Part shown: in pieces, positions 1-4,947 of the stretch
Layout: every line of letters begins with the position of its first letter
Numbering within the stretch: position 1 is the first letter of the stretch
NCBI GenBank assembly: GCA_020441225.1
Contig: JAGRMP010000551.1
Span: forward strand, 1 to 5,005
DNA from: Maritimibacter sp.
GTDB taxonomy: Bacteria > Pseudomonadota > Alphaproteobacteria > Rhodobacterales > Rhodobacteraceae
DNA length: 5,005 bases
Reading direction: 5' to 3'
Program-made: the position numbers and the translations under genes
The notes under the pieces: model-generated
Told to the model about the DNA's origin: nothing
What the model saw: only the letters and a program-made list of their open reading frames with translations
Database searches by the model: none

Positions 1-101
1 GCATCGCCACCGGCAAGATGCATGCCCGCGGGCCGGTGGGCGCGGAGCAGCTCACGAGCTTCAAATATATCGTCGAGGGCGACGGGACGGTGCGCCCGTA
101 G
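1..101 (+). CDS. proA: Glutamate-5-semialdehyde dehydrogenase (gamma-glutamyl phosphate reductase), C-terminal end only
   Basis: Only the last 32 codons are in the window. Reading from base 3 gives a peptide that starts [20 protein letters not shown] and ends GDGTVRP before a TAG stop at 99-101. The HARGP(V/M)G..xLT(S/T)(F/Y)K block followed by GDGT(V/I)R is the characteristic C-terminus of ProA. ProA is the cytoplasmic NADPH-dependent enzyme that reduces gamma-glutamyl phosphate to glutamate-5-semialdehyde in proline biosynthesis. The catalytic cysteine and cofactor domain lie upstream, outside the window. In Rhodobacterales proA is normally preceded by proB, which cannot be seen here. The gene converges on chpT with a 28-nt gap. 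The call rests on a short but distinctive tail. Confidence 0.87.
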   Translation, partial: IATGKMHARGPVGAEQLTSFKYIVEGDGTVRP

Positions 102-106
102 GGCGC
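92..106 (+). terminator. Short GC hairpin overlapping the proA stop codon (possible terminator)
   Basis: GCGCCC (92-97), loop GTA (98-100) and GGGCGC (101-106) form a perfect 6-bp stem that encloses part of the TAG stop. No T-run follows, so this is not a classical intrinsic terminator. It lies at the convergent proA/chpT junction, where a termination or mRNA 3'-end structure would be expected. Chance GC pairing is a real alternative. Confidence 0.25.
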
Positions 107-129
107 GGCGGTTCGGCACGGGCTCGCGC

Positions 130-801
130 TCAGAACCGGATGTCGATGCTCGTATCGGAGCCGGTGATCGCGATTGCGCGGCTGCGTGCGGCCAACTCCC
201 GGGCGAGGAGGGCGAAATGCACCGCTTTCGCCGGCAGATCGCCGGGCACCGGGCCGCCTTCGAGGATCAGCCAATGGCCGGGCTCGACCCGCATCCGCTC
301 CGCGGCCGCCGCGATGTGCCAGCCGCCGGCCTCGGCGCGCACCTGCACCCGGCCACCCCAGGGCAGCGCGCTTTCGAGGCACATCAGCGCAAGGAACACC
401 GCCTTGGCGTCGGACCGGGGCAGGGCGCCCGTGACTGGCCAGTCGATCTCCATCCGCCGCCCGTCCGGGCCGGTGGCGATCAGGCTGCGGATCTCGTCGG
501 CGGCCACGGTCTGGCCGGGTGCGGCCGCGCCGAAGGCGATGCGAAAGCTCTTGATCCGGCGGCGCGCATTCTCCACGCTCTCGGTGATGAGCGCGAGTTC
601 CGGGCCCTCGGCCTGGCCGGTGAGCCCGAGAAGCTCGACGCCGTTGGCGATGGCGCCGACCGGGTTGTTGAGATCATGCGCCATGCGCGATCCGACGAGG
701 GACACGAGATCCGGGCCCCGGGTCTGGTCCCGGCCTTGGTCTTGGCCCTGGTCCAGTGTCGCCGCGGGGGCGGAATGGAATGAGTCGTCGCGGATGGTCA
801 T
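130..801 (-). CDS. chpT: ChpT-type histidine phosphotransferase (CckA-ChpT-CtrA phosphorelay)
   Basis: This 223-residue cytoplasmic protein is the expected length for ChpT. Residues 31-60 carry the family signature: DLVSLVGSRMAHDLNNP (31-47) then GAIANGVELL. His42 in the HDLNNP motif is the predicted phosphoacceptor. The helical dimerisation/phosphotransfer region is roughly 31-90. Residues about 100-223 form a degenerate ATPase-like C-terminal domain without histidine-kinase N, G1 or G2 boxes, as known for ChpT. ChpT dimers pass phosphate from the CckA receiver domain to CtrA (and to CpdR where present); in Rhodobacterales this relay controls motility and gene transfer agent expression. The start at 801 is chosen because the homologous region begins near residue 30 and a weak AAGGG ribosome site lies upstream. 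Residues 17-28 are a tetrapeptide repeat, (DQ[GT][QR])x3, in an otherwise variable N-terminal tail. It converges on proA and diverges from the DUF3553 gene. Confidence 0.88.
   Translation of the reverse strand: MTIRDDSFHSAPAATLDQGQDQGRDQTRGPDLVSLVGSRMAHDLNNPVGAIANGVELLGLTGQAEGPELALITESVENARRRIKSFRIAFGAAAPGQTVAADEIRSLIATGPDGRRMEIDWPVTGALPRSDAKAVFLALMCLESALPWGGRVQVRAEAGGWHIAAAAERMRVEPGHWLILEGGPVPGDLPAKAVHFALLARELAARSRAIAITGSDTSIDIRF
718..753 (-). repeat. 12-nt tandem repeat inside the chpT N-terminal coding region
   Basis: Three imperfect 12-nt units on the minus strand read GACCAGGGCCAA, GACCAAGGCCGG and GACCAGACCCGG. They encode DQGQ, DQGR and DQTR (ChpT residues 17-28). The unit keeps the reading frame, so gain or loss of a copy would change only the length of the disordered N-terminal tail. 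No functional role can be assigned. Confidence 0.7.
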
Positions 802-819
802 GCCGGGCCCTTGTGGCTG

Positions 820-828
820 AAGGAGAGG
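820..828 (+). promoter_or_regulatory. Strong ribosome binding site for the DUF3553 gene
   Basis: AAGGAGAGG lies a normal distance (8 nt from the AAGGAG core) before the ATG at 834. It decides between this start and an in-frame ATG at 756, which would lie within chpT, has no comparable site and would add 26 residues not expected in this small family. Confidence 0.8.
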
Positions 829-833
829 TGGAG

Positions 834-1016
834 ATGAGCGGGATCGGCGGGCTTCTGGAACCCGGTGCGCTGGTGCGCCACCCCGAGCGGCCGGACTGGG
901 GAACCGGCCAGGTGCAGTCGAATATCGGCGGCAAGGTCACGGTCAACTTCCGCCATGCCGGGAAACAGGTCATCGACACTGCGCGGGTCGATCTCGATCT
1001 GGTGATCGAGCCCTGA
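834..1016 (+). CDS. DUF3553 family small protein
   Basis: This 60-residue protein has no membrane segment or signal peptide. The central block is LLEPGALVRHPERPDWGTGQ (7-26) followed by VQSNIGGKVTVNFRHAGKQ (27-45) and an acidic IDTARVDLDLVIEP tail. This matches the DUF3553 pattern of P(G/A)xxVRHPxxPxWGxGQVQS, G(G/D)KVTVNFEHAGK. The pattern resembles the small beta-barrel found in transcription-repair coupling factor and UvrD C-termini, which binds RNA polymerase or nucleic acid; that link is inference. In Rhodobacterales a small protein of this type often sits beside chpT, as here, in divergent orientation. The start is fixed by a strong ribosome site. Its function is unknown, and the family call is more secure than any role. 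Confidence 0.82.
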   Translation: MSGIGGLLEPGALVRHPERPDWGTGQVQSNIGGKVTVNFRHAGKQVIDTARVDLDLVIEP

Positions 1017-1039
1017 CCGGCGCCGCGCCGGTGCGCCGG
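1017..1039 (+). terminator. GC-rich stem-loop directly after the DUF3553 stop (possible terminator)
   Basis: CCGGCGC (1017-1023) pairs with GCGCCGG (1033-1039) across a 9-nt loop. An alternative, tighter fold pairs CCGGCG (1017-1022) with CGCCGG (1026-1031) across CCG. It begins at the first base after TGA. No T-tract follows, so intrinsic termination is uncertain, but the position fits a 3'-end structure. Confidence 0.35.
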
Positions 1040-1173
1040 TGCCGGCCAGAGGCGGCTGCGGGCCGGGGAGGGGGTGTGCAATCTTTGGGGTCATGCGGGG
1101 ACGGTAACACAACTCATGTGCGAATCAATCGCCGCGCGGCATCGACCGCCAGCCCGTCCGGACTGCCCCGAGG

Positions 1174-1202
1174 TTGCCAAACCCCGGGCGGAAACCTAAA
1201 CC
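1174..1202 (+). promoter_or_regulatory. Candidate sigma-70 type promoter for olsBA
   Basis: TTGCCA (1174-1179) matches the -35 consensus at 5 of 6 positions. It is followed after exactly 17 nt by TAAACC (1197-1202), which matches the -10 consensus at only 3 of 6. The predicted transcript would start near 1209, about two dozen bases before the olsB ATG. The weak -10 makes this tentative. Confidence 0.33.
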
Positions 1203-1232
1203 CCTTCCACAGGACACAAACCGGCGGGCAGG

Positions 1233-2003
1233 ATGGCGACGCAGACCCCCGAATTCGAGCTTCGACTCGCCCGCGACGCGGCCGATATCCGGGCCGGCCA
1301 ACGGCTGCGTTATGCGGTCTTCGTCGCGGAAATGGGCGGCGACGGCCCGATGGTCGACCATGAGGCGCAGCTCGAATGCGATGCGCTCGACGAGCGGGTC
1401 GACCATCTGCTGCTGTTCGACAAGGCCGCACCGGGCACACCCGCGGTCGGCGCCTACCGGCTGATGCGCCCCGAGATGCTGCGGCCGGGCGAGACCTTCT
1501 ACTCCGCCGGCGAATACGACCTCTCGGCGCTCACCGGGTCCGGGCGGCGGCTTCTGGAACTCGGCCGCTCCTGCGTCCATCCCGCCTATCGCGGCGGACC
1601 GGGACTGATGCGGCTCTGGCAGGGTCTGCTTGCCTATGTCGAGCGGCACGAGATCGAGGTCATGTTCGGCGTGGCCTCCTTCCACGGGACCGATCCCGCG
1701 CCGCTCGCACCGGCGCTCTCGCTGTTGCACCACCGCCACCTGGCGCCGCCGGATCTCAGGATCCGGGCGATCGGCGACAATGCCCGGCCCATGGACCTGA
1801 TGCCGGAGGCGGATATCGACCGGGCCGCGGCGATGCGCGCGGTGCCGACGCTGATCAAGGCCTATCTGCGCCTCGGCGGCTTCGTCGGCGAAGGCGCCTG
1901 GATCGACCGGCCCTTCAACACCATCGACGTCGGGATCGTGGTCGACATCGCCCGGGTGCCGGAAAAGATGCGCGCGTTCTATGCCCGCGGGGGGACGTCG
2001 TGA
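1233..2003 (+). CDS. olsB: L-ornithine N(alpha)-acyltransferase OlsB (GNAT-like acyltransferase)
   Basis: This 256-residue cytosolic or membrane-peripheral protein transfers a 3-hydroxyacyl group from acyl carrier protein to the alpha-amino group of ornithine, giving lyso-ornithine lipid. Visible family blocks are RLRYAVFVAEMG (24-35), ELGRSCVHPAYRGG (109-122, the acyl-donor binding region of the GNAT-like fold), MFGVASFHGTDP (144-155) and LIKAYLRLGGFVGEGAWID (207-225), followed by FNTIDVGIVVD (228-238). These are the hallmarks of the OlsB / 'hemolysin-like' acyltransferase family, and the length is close to other alphaproteobacterial OlsB. The ATG at 1233 is the first possible in-frame start; an AGG sits directly before it, so the ribosome site is weak. 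The stop overlaps the olsA start, and olsA carries out the next reaction, which strongly supports the function. The overlap also implies translational coupling. Confidence 0.9.
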   Translation: MATQTPEFELRLARDAADIRAGQRLRYAVFVAEMGGDGPMVDHEAQLECDALDERVDHLLLFDKAAPGTPAVGAYRLMRPEMLRPGETFYSAGEYDLSALTGSGRRLLELGRSCVHPAYRGGPGLMRLWQGLLAYVERHEIEVMFGVASFHGTDPAPLAPALSLLHHRHLAPPDLRIRAIGDNARPMDLMPEADIDRAAAMRAVPTLIKAYLRLGGFVGEGAWIDRPFNTIDVGIVVDIARVPEKMRAFYARGGTS

Positions 2004-2839
2004 GCCCCTGGGCCGGAGACGGTCCGCTGCCGGCGCCCAGGCCCGTGGGGCCGGTCGGCTGGCTGCGGGTCGTGCTGCGGGGGGTGCCGATCCTGGCGGT
2101 GCTGCTCGCCGGGCTTGCGCTCACGCTCGTCCTGCGCCTCGTCGAGCGCCCGCTCTACGCCCCGGCGCGCCCGCTCACCCCCTGGATCACCGTCGCCGTC
2201 TGCCGCGCGACGCTGCGGCTCATGGGGCTGCGGCTGAGGGTGCAGGGCCAGCAGATGCGCGACAAGGGGGCGGTGGTCGCCAACCATACGAGCTGGCTCG
2301 ACATTTTCGTGCTGAATGCGAAGAAACGCGTCTATTTCGTCGCCAAGGAAGAGGTGGCGGGGTGGCCCGGGGTCAACTGGCTTGCCAAGGCCACCGGCAC
2401 CGTGTTCATCCGCCGCGACCGGCGCGAGGCGGGGGCGCAGATCGAAGTCTTTCGCCGACGGCTGCGAGCCGGGCACAAGCTTTTGTTCTTTCCCGAGGGC
2501 ACCTCGACCGACGGGCGGCGGGTGCTGCCGTTCAAGACCACGCTGTTCGCCGCCTTTTTCGACGCCGAGCTGCATGAGTCCATGCAGATCCAGCCCGTCT
2601 CGGTGATCTACCGCGCGCCGCGTGGCGAGGACCCGCGGTTTTTCGGCTGGTGGGGCGAGATGGATCTGGGCTCGTCGCTGGTCAAGACGCTCGCCCAGGC
2701 GCCGCAGGGGGCGGTCGACATGGTCTATCACCCGGCGCTGCGGGTGGCGGATTATCCCGACCGCAAGGCACTCGCCCGGGCGCTGGAAGAGGCGGTGCGC
2801 AGCCCGCTGGCGCGGGCGGTGGCGGAGGATGCCGGCTGA
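2000..2839 (+). CDS. olsA: 1-acyl-glycerol-3-phosphate / lyso-ornithine lipid O-acyltransferase OlsA (PlsC family)
   Basis: This 279-residue protein is read from a GTG start that overlaps the olsB TGA as GTGA, with a G-rich ribosome site just upstream. It O-acylates lyso-ornithine lipid to ornithine lipid at the inner membrane; some family members, including in Rhodobacter, also acylate lysophosphatidic acid. One hydrophobic segment (about 28-47) anchors it. The PlsC acyltransferase motifs are in order: NHTSWLD (95-101, with the HX4D catalytic pair His96/Asp101), GTVFIRRDRR (133-142, block II) and FFPEGTSTDG (163-172, block III, substrate phosphate binding), then a QPVSVIY block (198-204). 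The open frame extends far upstream of 2000 only as an antiphase shadow of olsB, so the coupled GTG is the sensible start. The pairing with olsB favours OlsA over a generic PlsC. Confidence 0.88.
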   Translation: MSPWAGDGPLPAPRPVGPVGWLRVVLRGVPILAVLLAGLALTLVLRLVERPLYAPARPLTPWITVAVCRATLRLMGLRLRVQGQQMRDKGAVVANHTSWLDIFVLNAKKRVYFVAKEEVAGWPGVNWLAKATGTVFIRRDRREAGAQIEVFRRRLRAGHKLLFFPEGTSTDGRRVLPFKTTLFAAFFDAELHESMQIQPVSVIYRAPRGEDPRFFGWWGEMDLGSSLVKTLAQAPQGAVDMVYHPALRVADYPDRKALARALEEAVRSPLARAVAEDAG

Positions 2840-3045
2840 CCGCAGGGGGGCGTGTGGCGATGCGGGGGGAAGCTGCCTTGCGGCAGCGCGCCTGCGGCGG
2901 GCGGGGGGCGCCGCCTGCGGCGGCGCGGGACCCGTGGAGACGGCGATCCCTTCGACCCGGCTTTGGCGCTTGTGGCTGCGGCGGCGGGCGCCCGGCGCGT
3001 GCAGGCGGCGAGGCGGCGGCGCGGAGGTGTCGGCGGGGCGATCCG
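2840..3045. other. Non-coding convergent gap with hairpin-rich repeat
   Basis: This 206-nt stretch lies between the stops of olsA (+) and the ThiE-like gene (-). It contains the repeat copy at 2872-2929, then about 115 nt of GC-rich sequence with a perfect 10-bp palindrome, CGGGCGCCCG, at 2985-2994. Open frames through it on both strands have no ribosome sites and arginine/glycine/alanine-rich translations typical of GC-rich shadows. It probably serves as a bidirectional termination region. Confidence 0.6.
2872..2929. repeat. 58-nt hairpin-rich intergenic repeat, copy 1
   Basis: This is the first of two copies, 53/58 identical to the second with no gaps. It has three structural parts. Hairpin A is GCTGCC (2872-2877), TTGC loop, GGCAGC (2882-2887). 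A small CGCC-TGC-GGCG hairpin lies at 2889-2899. Hairpin C has an 8-bp stem, GCGCCGCC (2908-2915), TGC loop, GGCGGCGC (2919-2926). It begins 32 nt after the olsA stop, at a convergent junction. The lack of T-runs argues against a textbook terminator. A REP-like dispersed palindromic element or a mRNA 3'-end stabiliser is plausible. Confidence 0.72.
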
Positions 3046-3666
3046 CTAGCCGCGGGCGGCGGCCAGCGCGGTGAGCCGGGCGACGGGATCCTCTGCCGAC
3101 CAGACCTCCTCGCCGAGGGCGAGGAAATCGGCGATCGGCGCGAGCGTGCGGATCAGGGTCTCGGTGAGCCCGCCCTCGGCCACCACCGGCACTTCGATCA
3201 TTTCGCTCCACCACTGGAACAACTCCGCCTCGGCCACGGTCCCGTCGCCCAGCCCGGTCCGGCCGACCGGGCCGAAGCTCACATAGTCGGCGCCGTTTTC
3301 GCCCGCGATCAGCCCTTCGTGGCGCGAGGCGCCACAGAAGGCGCCGACGATGGCGTCCTGCCCGAGATCCGCGCGGGCTTTGCGCACATGCCGGGCGCCG
3401 TCGGAGAAATGCACCCCGTCGAGACCGTGCCGCTCCGCGATCAGCTTGTGATCGGTGAGCACCACGGCAATGTCGCGGGCATGGCAGACCTCGCGCAACG
3501 CGTCCGCCCCCCGACCGATGGCGTCTTCGTCGCGGGTGGCGAGGTCGAGCCGGACGCAAGCCACCTCGACCGCGTCGAGCGCGCGCCCCAGGAGGTCGGG
3601 AAAGACGTCGAGATCGAAGCTCGGCGGGGTCACGAGGTAAAGCTGCGGCAGGTCCTGGTCGGCCAT
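3046..3666 (-). CDS. Divergent thiamine-phosphate synthase / TenI family protein (ThiE-like)
   Basis: This is a 206-residue TIM-barrel protein of the TMP-synthase/TenI family. Recognisable blocks are LYLVTPP (9-15, first strand), VVLTDHKLIAERHGLDGVHF (68-87, equivalent to the LxINDRxxLAxxxxADGVHLG region), GAFCGASRHEGLIAGENGAD (108-127), YVSFGPV (128-134) and PVVAEGGLT (160-168). True ThiE joins HMP-pyrophosphate and thiazole phosphate to make thiamine phosphate. Here several key positions are altered: the QxRxK motif reads CVRLD (37-41), the ND pair reads TD (71-72) and the TxTK loop after GPV reads GRTGLGD. An alternative thiamine-related or TenI-like role, or loss of activity, is therefore possible. 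The start at 3666 follows a GGAG with 6-nt spacing; longer starts at 3669 or 3720 exist. It lies 69 nt downstream of the TfoX_N gene on the same strand. Confidence 0.78.
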   Translation of the reverse strand: MADQDLPQLYLVTPPSFDLDVFPDLLGRALDAVEVACVRLDLATRDEDAIGRGADALREVCHARDIAVVLTDHKLIAERHGLDGVHFSDGARHVRKARADLGQDAIVGAFCGASRHEGLIAGENGADYVSFGPVGRTGLGDGTVAEAELFQWWSEMIEVPVVAEGGLTETLIRTLAPIADFLALGEEVWSAEDPVARLTALAAARG

Positions 3667-3672
3667 CATCGT

Positions 3673-3690
3673 CTCCGGGTTGCTCCGGGT
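3673..3690 (-). promoter_or_regulatory. Duplicated ribosome-site sequence before the ThiE-like gene
   Basis: On the minus strand ACCCGGAG occurs twice, 10 nt apart (3683-3690 and 3673-3680). The proximal GGAG is 3 nt from the ATG at 3669 and 6 nt from the ATG at 3666, so it favours the 3666 start. The distal copy is too far away for either ATG. Confidence 0.5.
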
Positions 3691-3735
3691 GTCCATAGCC
3701 GGTTTTGCCCAGCCCCCCAAGAGGCGACGTGACGG

Positions 3736-4065
3736 TTACTTGGCGGGCAGGGTGGCTGCGAAATCGAGCGCGAGGCGCATCAACCGGCCGCGCCGGGCGT
3801 CATCGGCGACCAGGTCCGCATCCACATCGACGAACCCGCCCATCGGCCGACCGGTAAAATCCATCGGCCGCGCCCCGTCCACGGCGAGTGCCGCGGCTTC
3901 GTTCGCCTTGCCGACGCGGAACATCGCGCCTTTTGGATGGACGCCGCAAAGCATGTTTCCGTCGACGAGGAAGGCCAGCCCGCCGAACATGCGCTTTTCG
4001 GTGATCCCGGGCCTGCCGACAAGGTCGCCGCGCAGGATCTCGGCCAGGCCTGCATCGTAGGACAT
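3736..4065 (-). CDS. TfoX/Sxy N-terminal domain protein
   Basis: This 109-residue single-domain protein has the TfoX_N signature. It runs ITEKRMFGGLAFLVDGNMLC (21-40), then GVHPKGAMFRVGKANEAAAL (41-60), and a PMDFTGRPMGGFVDVDADLV stretch (68-87) near the C-terminus. The K(R)MFGG.xF..(D/N)G.M(F/L) motif and the P(M)xFTGRPM(K/G)G(F/Y)V motif are typical of the stand-alone TfoX_N proteins common in Alpha- and Gammaproteobacteria. Full-length TfoX/Sxy (about 200 residues) co-activates CRP-dependent competence genes, but this protein lacks the C-terminal TfoX_C domain, so that role should not be assumed. The start is secure: AAGGAG (4077-4072 on the minus strand) lies 6 nt before the ATG. The ThiE-like gene follows 69 nt downstream and trmJ is divergent. 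Confidence 0.85.
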   Translation of the reverse strand: MSYDAGLAEILRGDLVGRPGITEKRMFGGLAFLVDGNMLCGVHPKGAMFRVGKANEAAALAVDGARPMDFTGRPMGGFVDVDADLVADDARRGRLMRLALDFAATLPAK

Positions 4066-4075
4066 GCGCCTCTCC

Positions 4076-4105
4076 TTGCGTTTCGGGCGTGGCCCAGCGT
4101 ATCAC
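4076..4105 (+). promoter_or_regulatory. Weak candidate promoter for trmJ
   Basis: TTGCGT (4076-4081), an 18-nt spacer and TATCAC (4100-4105) resemble -35/-10 elements at 3/6 and 4/6 positions. It sits in the 69-nt divergent gap with the TfoX_N gene and would give a short leader before the trmJ ribosome site GAGAAGG (4121-4127). A chance match is quite possible. Confidence 0.25.
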
Positions 4106-4134
4106 GCGGCGGGCAGACGTGAGAAGGCCGCAGG

Positions 4135-4908
4135 ATGAACCATGCTGACAGCAACAGCCAGACCCGCGACACCCCCGGCGGTCCGACCCCGGCCATCGTG
4201 CTGGTCCGGCCGCAGATGGGCGAGAACATCGGCGCCGCGGCGCGCGCGATGCTCAACTTCGGCCTCGACCGGATGCGGCTCGTGGCGCCGCGCGACGGCT
4301 GGCCGAACGCCCGTGCCGTGGCGATGGCTTCGGGCGCGGGCCGTGTGCTCGACCGGGCGGGGCTGTTCGACGATCTCGCCGGCGCGCTCGCCGATTGCGA
4401 CTATGTCTTCGCCACCACCGCCCGCGGCCGCGAGCTGGCGAAGCCCGTGCTGAGCCCGGAACGTGCGATGGAACAGGCCCGCGCGCTGGTGTCGGCGGGC
4501 AAGAAGGTGGGGGTGCTGTTCGGCCCCGAACGGGCCGGGCTCGAGAACGAGGACATCGCGCGCGCCAATGCCATCGTCACCGTGCCGGTCAACCCGGAGT
4601 TCTTTTCGCTCAACCTCGCCCAGTCGGTGCTGCTGCTGGCCTATGAATGGCGCCGGCAGGGGGGGGACGTTGCCCACGAAGTGCTAGCGAACACCGACTT
4701 CGCCAGCGGGATCGAGGTCGAGAAACTCGCCGACCACTGGGAACGGGAACTCGACCGGGCGGGGTTTTTCTTCCCCGAGACCAAGGCGGCGGGGATGAAG
4801 CTGGTGCTGCGCAACATGTGGACCCGGCTCGGGCCGACGACATCGGATGTGCAGCGGTTCCACGGGATGTTGCGGCAATTGCTGCGCGACCGGGGCGGGG
4901 CGGAATAG
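4135..4908 (+). CDS. trmJ: tRNA (cytidine/uridine-32-2'-O)-methyltransferase, TrmJ type (SPOUT family)
   Basis: This 257-residue cytoplasmic enzyme transfers methyl from S-adenosylmethionine to the 2'-hydroxyl of nucleotide 32 in the tRNA anticodon loop. The three SPOUT/TrmH motifs are present. Motif 1 is RPQMGENIGAAARAMLNFG (25-43), with Asn31 and the conserved Arg37. Motif 2 is VLFGPERAGLENEDI (127-141). Motif 3 is VPVNPEFFSLNLAQSVLLL (150-168), which helps form the SAM-binding trefoil knot. The C-terminal helical segment (about 195-257, including LVLRNMWTR) matches the TrmJ extension that distinguishes it from plain TrmH or TrmL. The length is close to the roughly 245-residue E. coli TrmJ. 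The start follows GAGAAGG with 7-nt spacing; residues 1-18 are a variable lead-in. The exact tRNA targets cannot be read from sequence. It is divergent from the TfoX_N gene and is followed by repeat copy 2. Confidence 0.88.
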   Translation: MNHADSNSQTRDTPGGPTPAIVLVRPQMGENIGAAARAMLNFGLDRMRLVAPRDGWPNARAVAMASGAGRVLDRAGLFDDLAGALADCDYVFATTARGRELAKPVLSPERAMEQARALVSAGKKVGVLFGPERAGLENEDIARANAIVTVPVNPEFFSLNLAQSVLLLAYEWRRQGGDVAHEVLANTDFASGIEVEKLADHWERELDRAGFFFPETKAAGMKLVLRNMWTRLGPTTSDVQRFHGMLRQLLRDRGGAE

Positions 4909-4947
4909 GGCGCGGGGGGCCAGCGCACGCGGCCGGTCCCGGAAGAC

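Larger units (their letters stand above)
1017..1232. other. Intergenic region between the DUF3553 gene and olsB
   Basis: This is a 216-nt non-coding stretch. It contains the stem-loop at 1017-1039, a GC-rich G-run segment to about 1080, a less GC-rich patch at about 1100-1130 and another at 1191-1222 just before olsB. No convincing small gene, tRNA or riboswitch was seen. Open frames crossing it lack ribosome sites and family resemblance. Confidence 0.6.

Noticed and set aside
22..783. A 253-codon open frame opposite chpT
   Set aside because: It is the antisense of chpT in a GC-rich background. chpT has the HDLNNP motif and full-length family similarity, while this frame has none.
756..833. 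A longer N-terminus for the DUF3553 protein starting at ATG 756
   Set aside because: It would overlap the chpT coding start, lacks a ribosome site and adds residues outside the family, while the ATG at 834 has an excellent AAGGAG.
1090..1108. A possible PhoB box (GTCAT ... GTAAC) upstream of olsB
   Set aside because: The half-sites are 14 nt apart rather than the 11-nt period of Pho boxes, and the second half matches poorly.
1125..1739. A 204-codon minus-strand open frame opposite olsB
   Set aside because: It is antisense to a well-recognised olsB with no ribosome site or domain.
1979..3559. A 526-codon open frame on the minus strand
   Set aside because: It runs antisense to olsA, crosses the non-coding repeat gap and overlaps the ThiE-like gene in another frame. 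The translation is arginine/proline-rich, has no ribosome site and shows no family motif, whereas both overlapped genes have clear motifs.
2650..3732. A 360-codon open frame on the plus strand
   Set aside because: It is an alternate-frame shadow of the olsA 3' end, the GC-rich gap and the antisense of the ThiE-like gene, with low-complexity Gly/Ala/Arg composition and no start signal.
4102..4677. A 191-codon minus-strand open frame opposite trmJ
   Set aside because: It is antisense to trmJ, which carries all three SPOUT motifs; the frame is His/Arg-rich without motifs.
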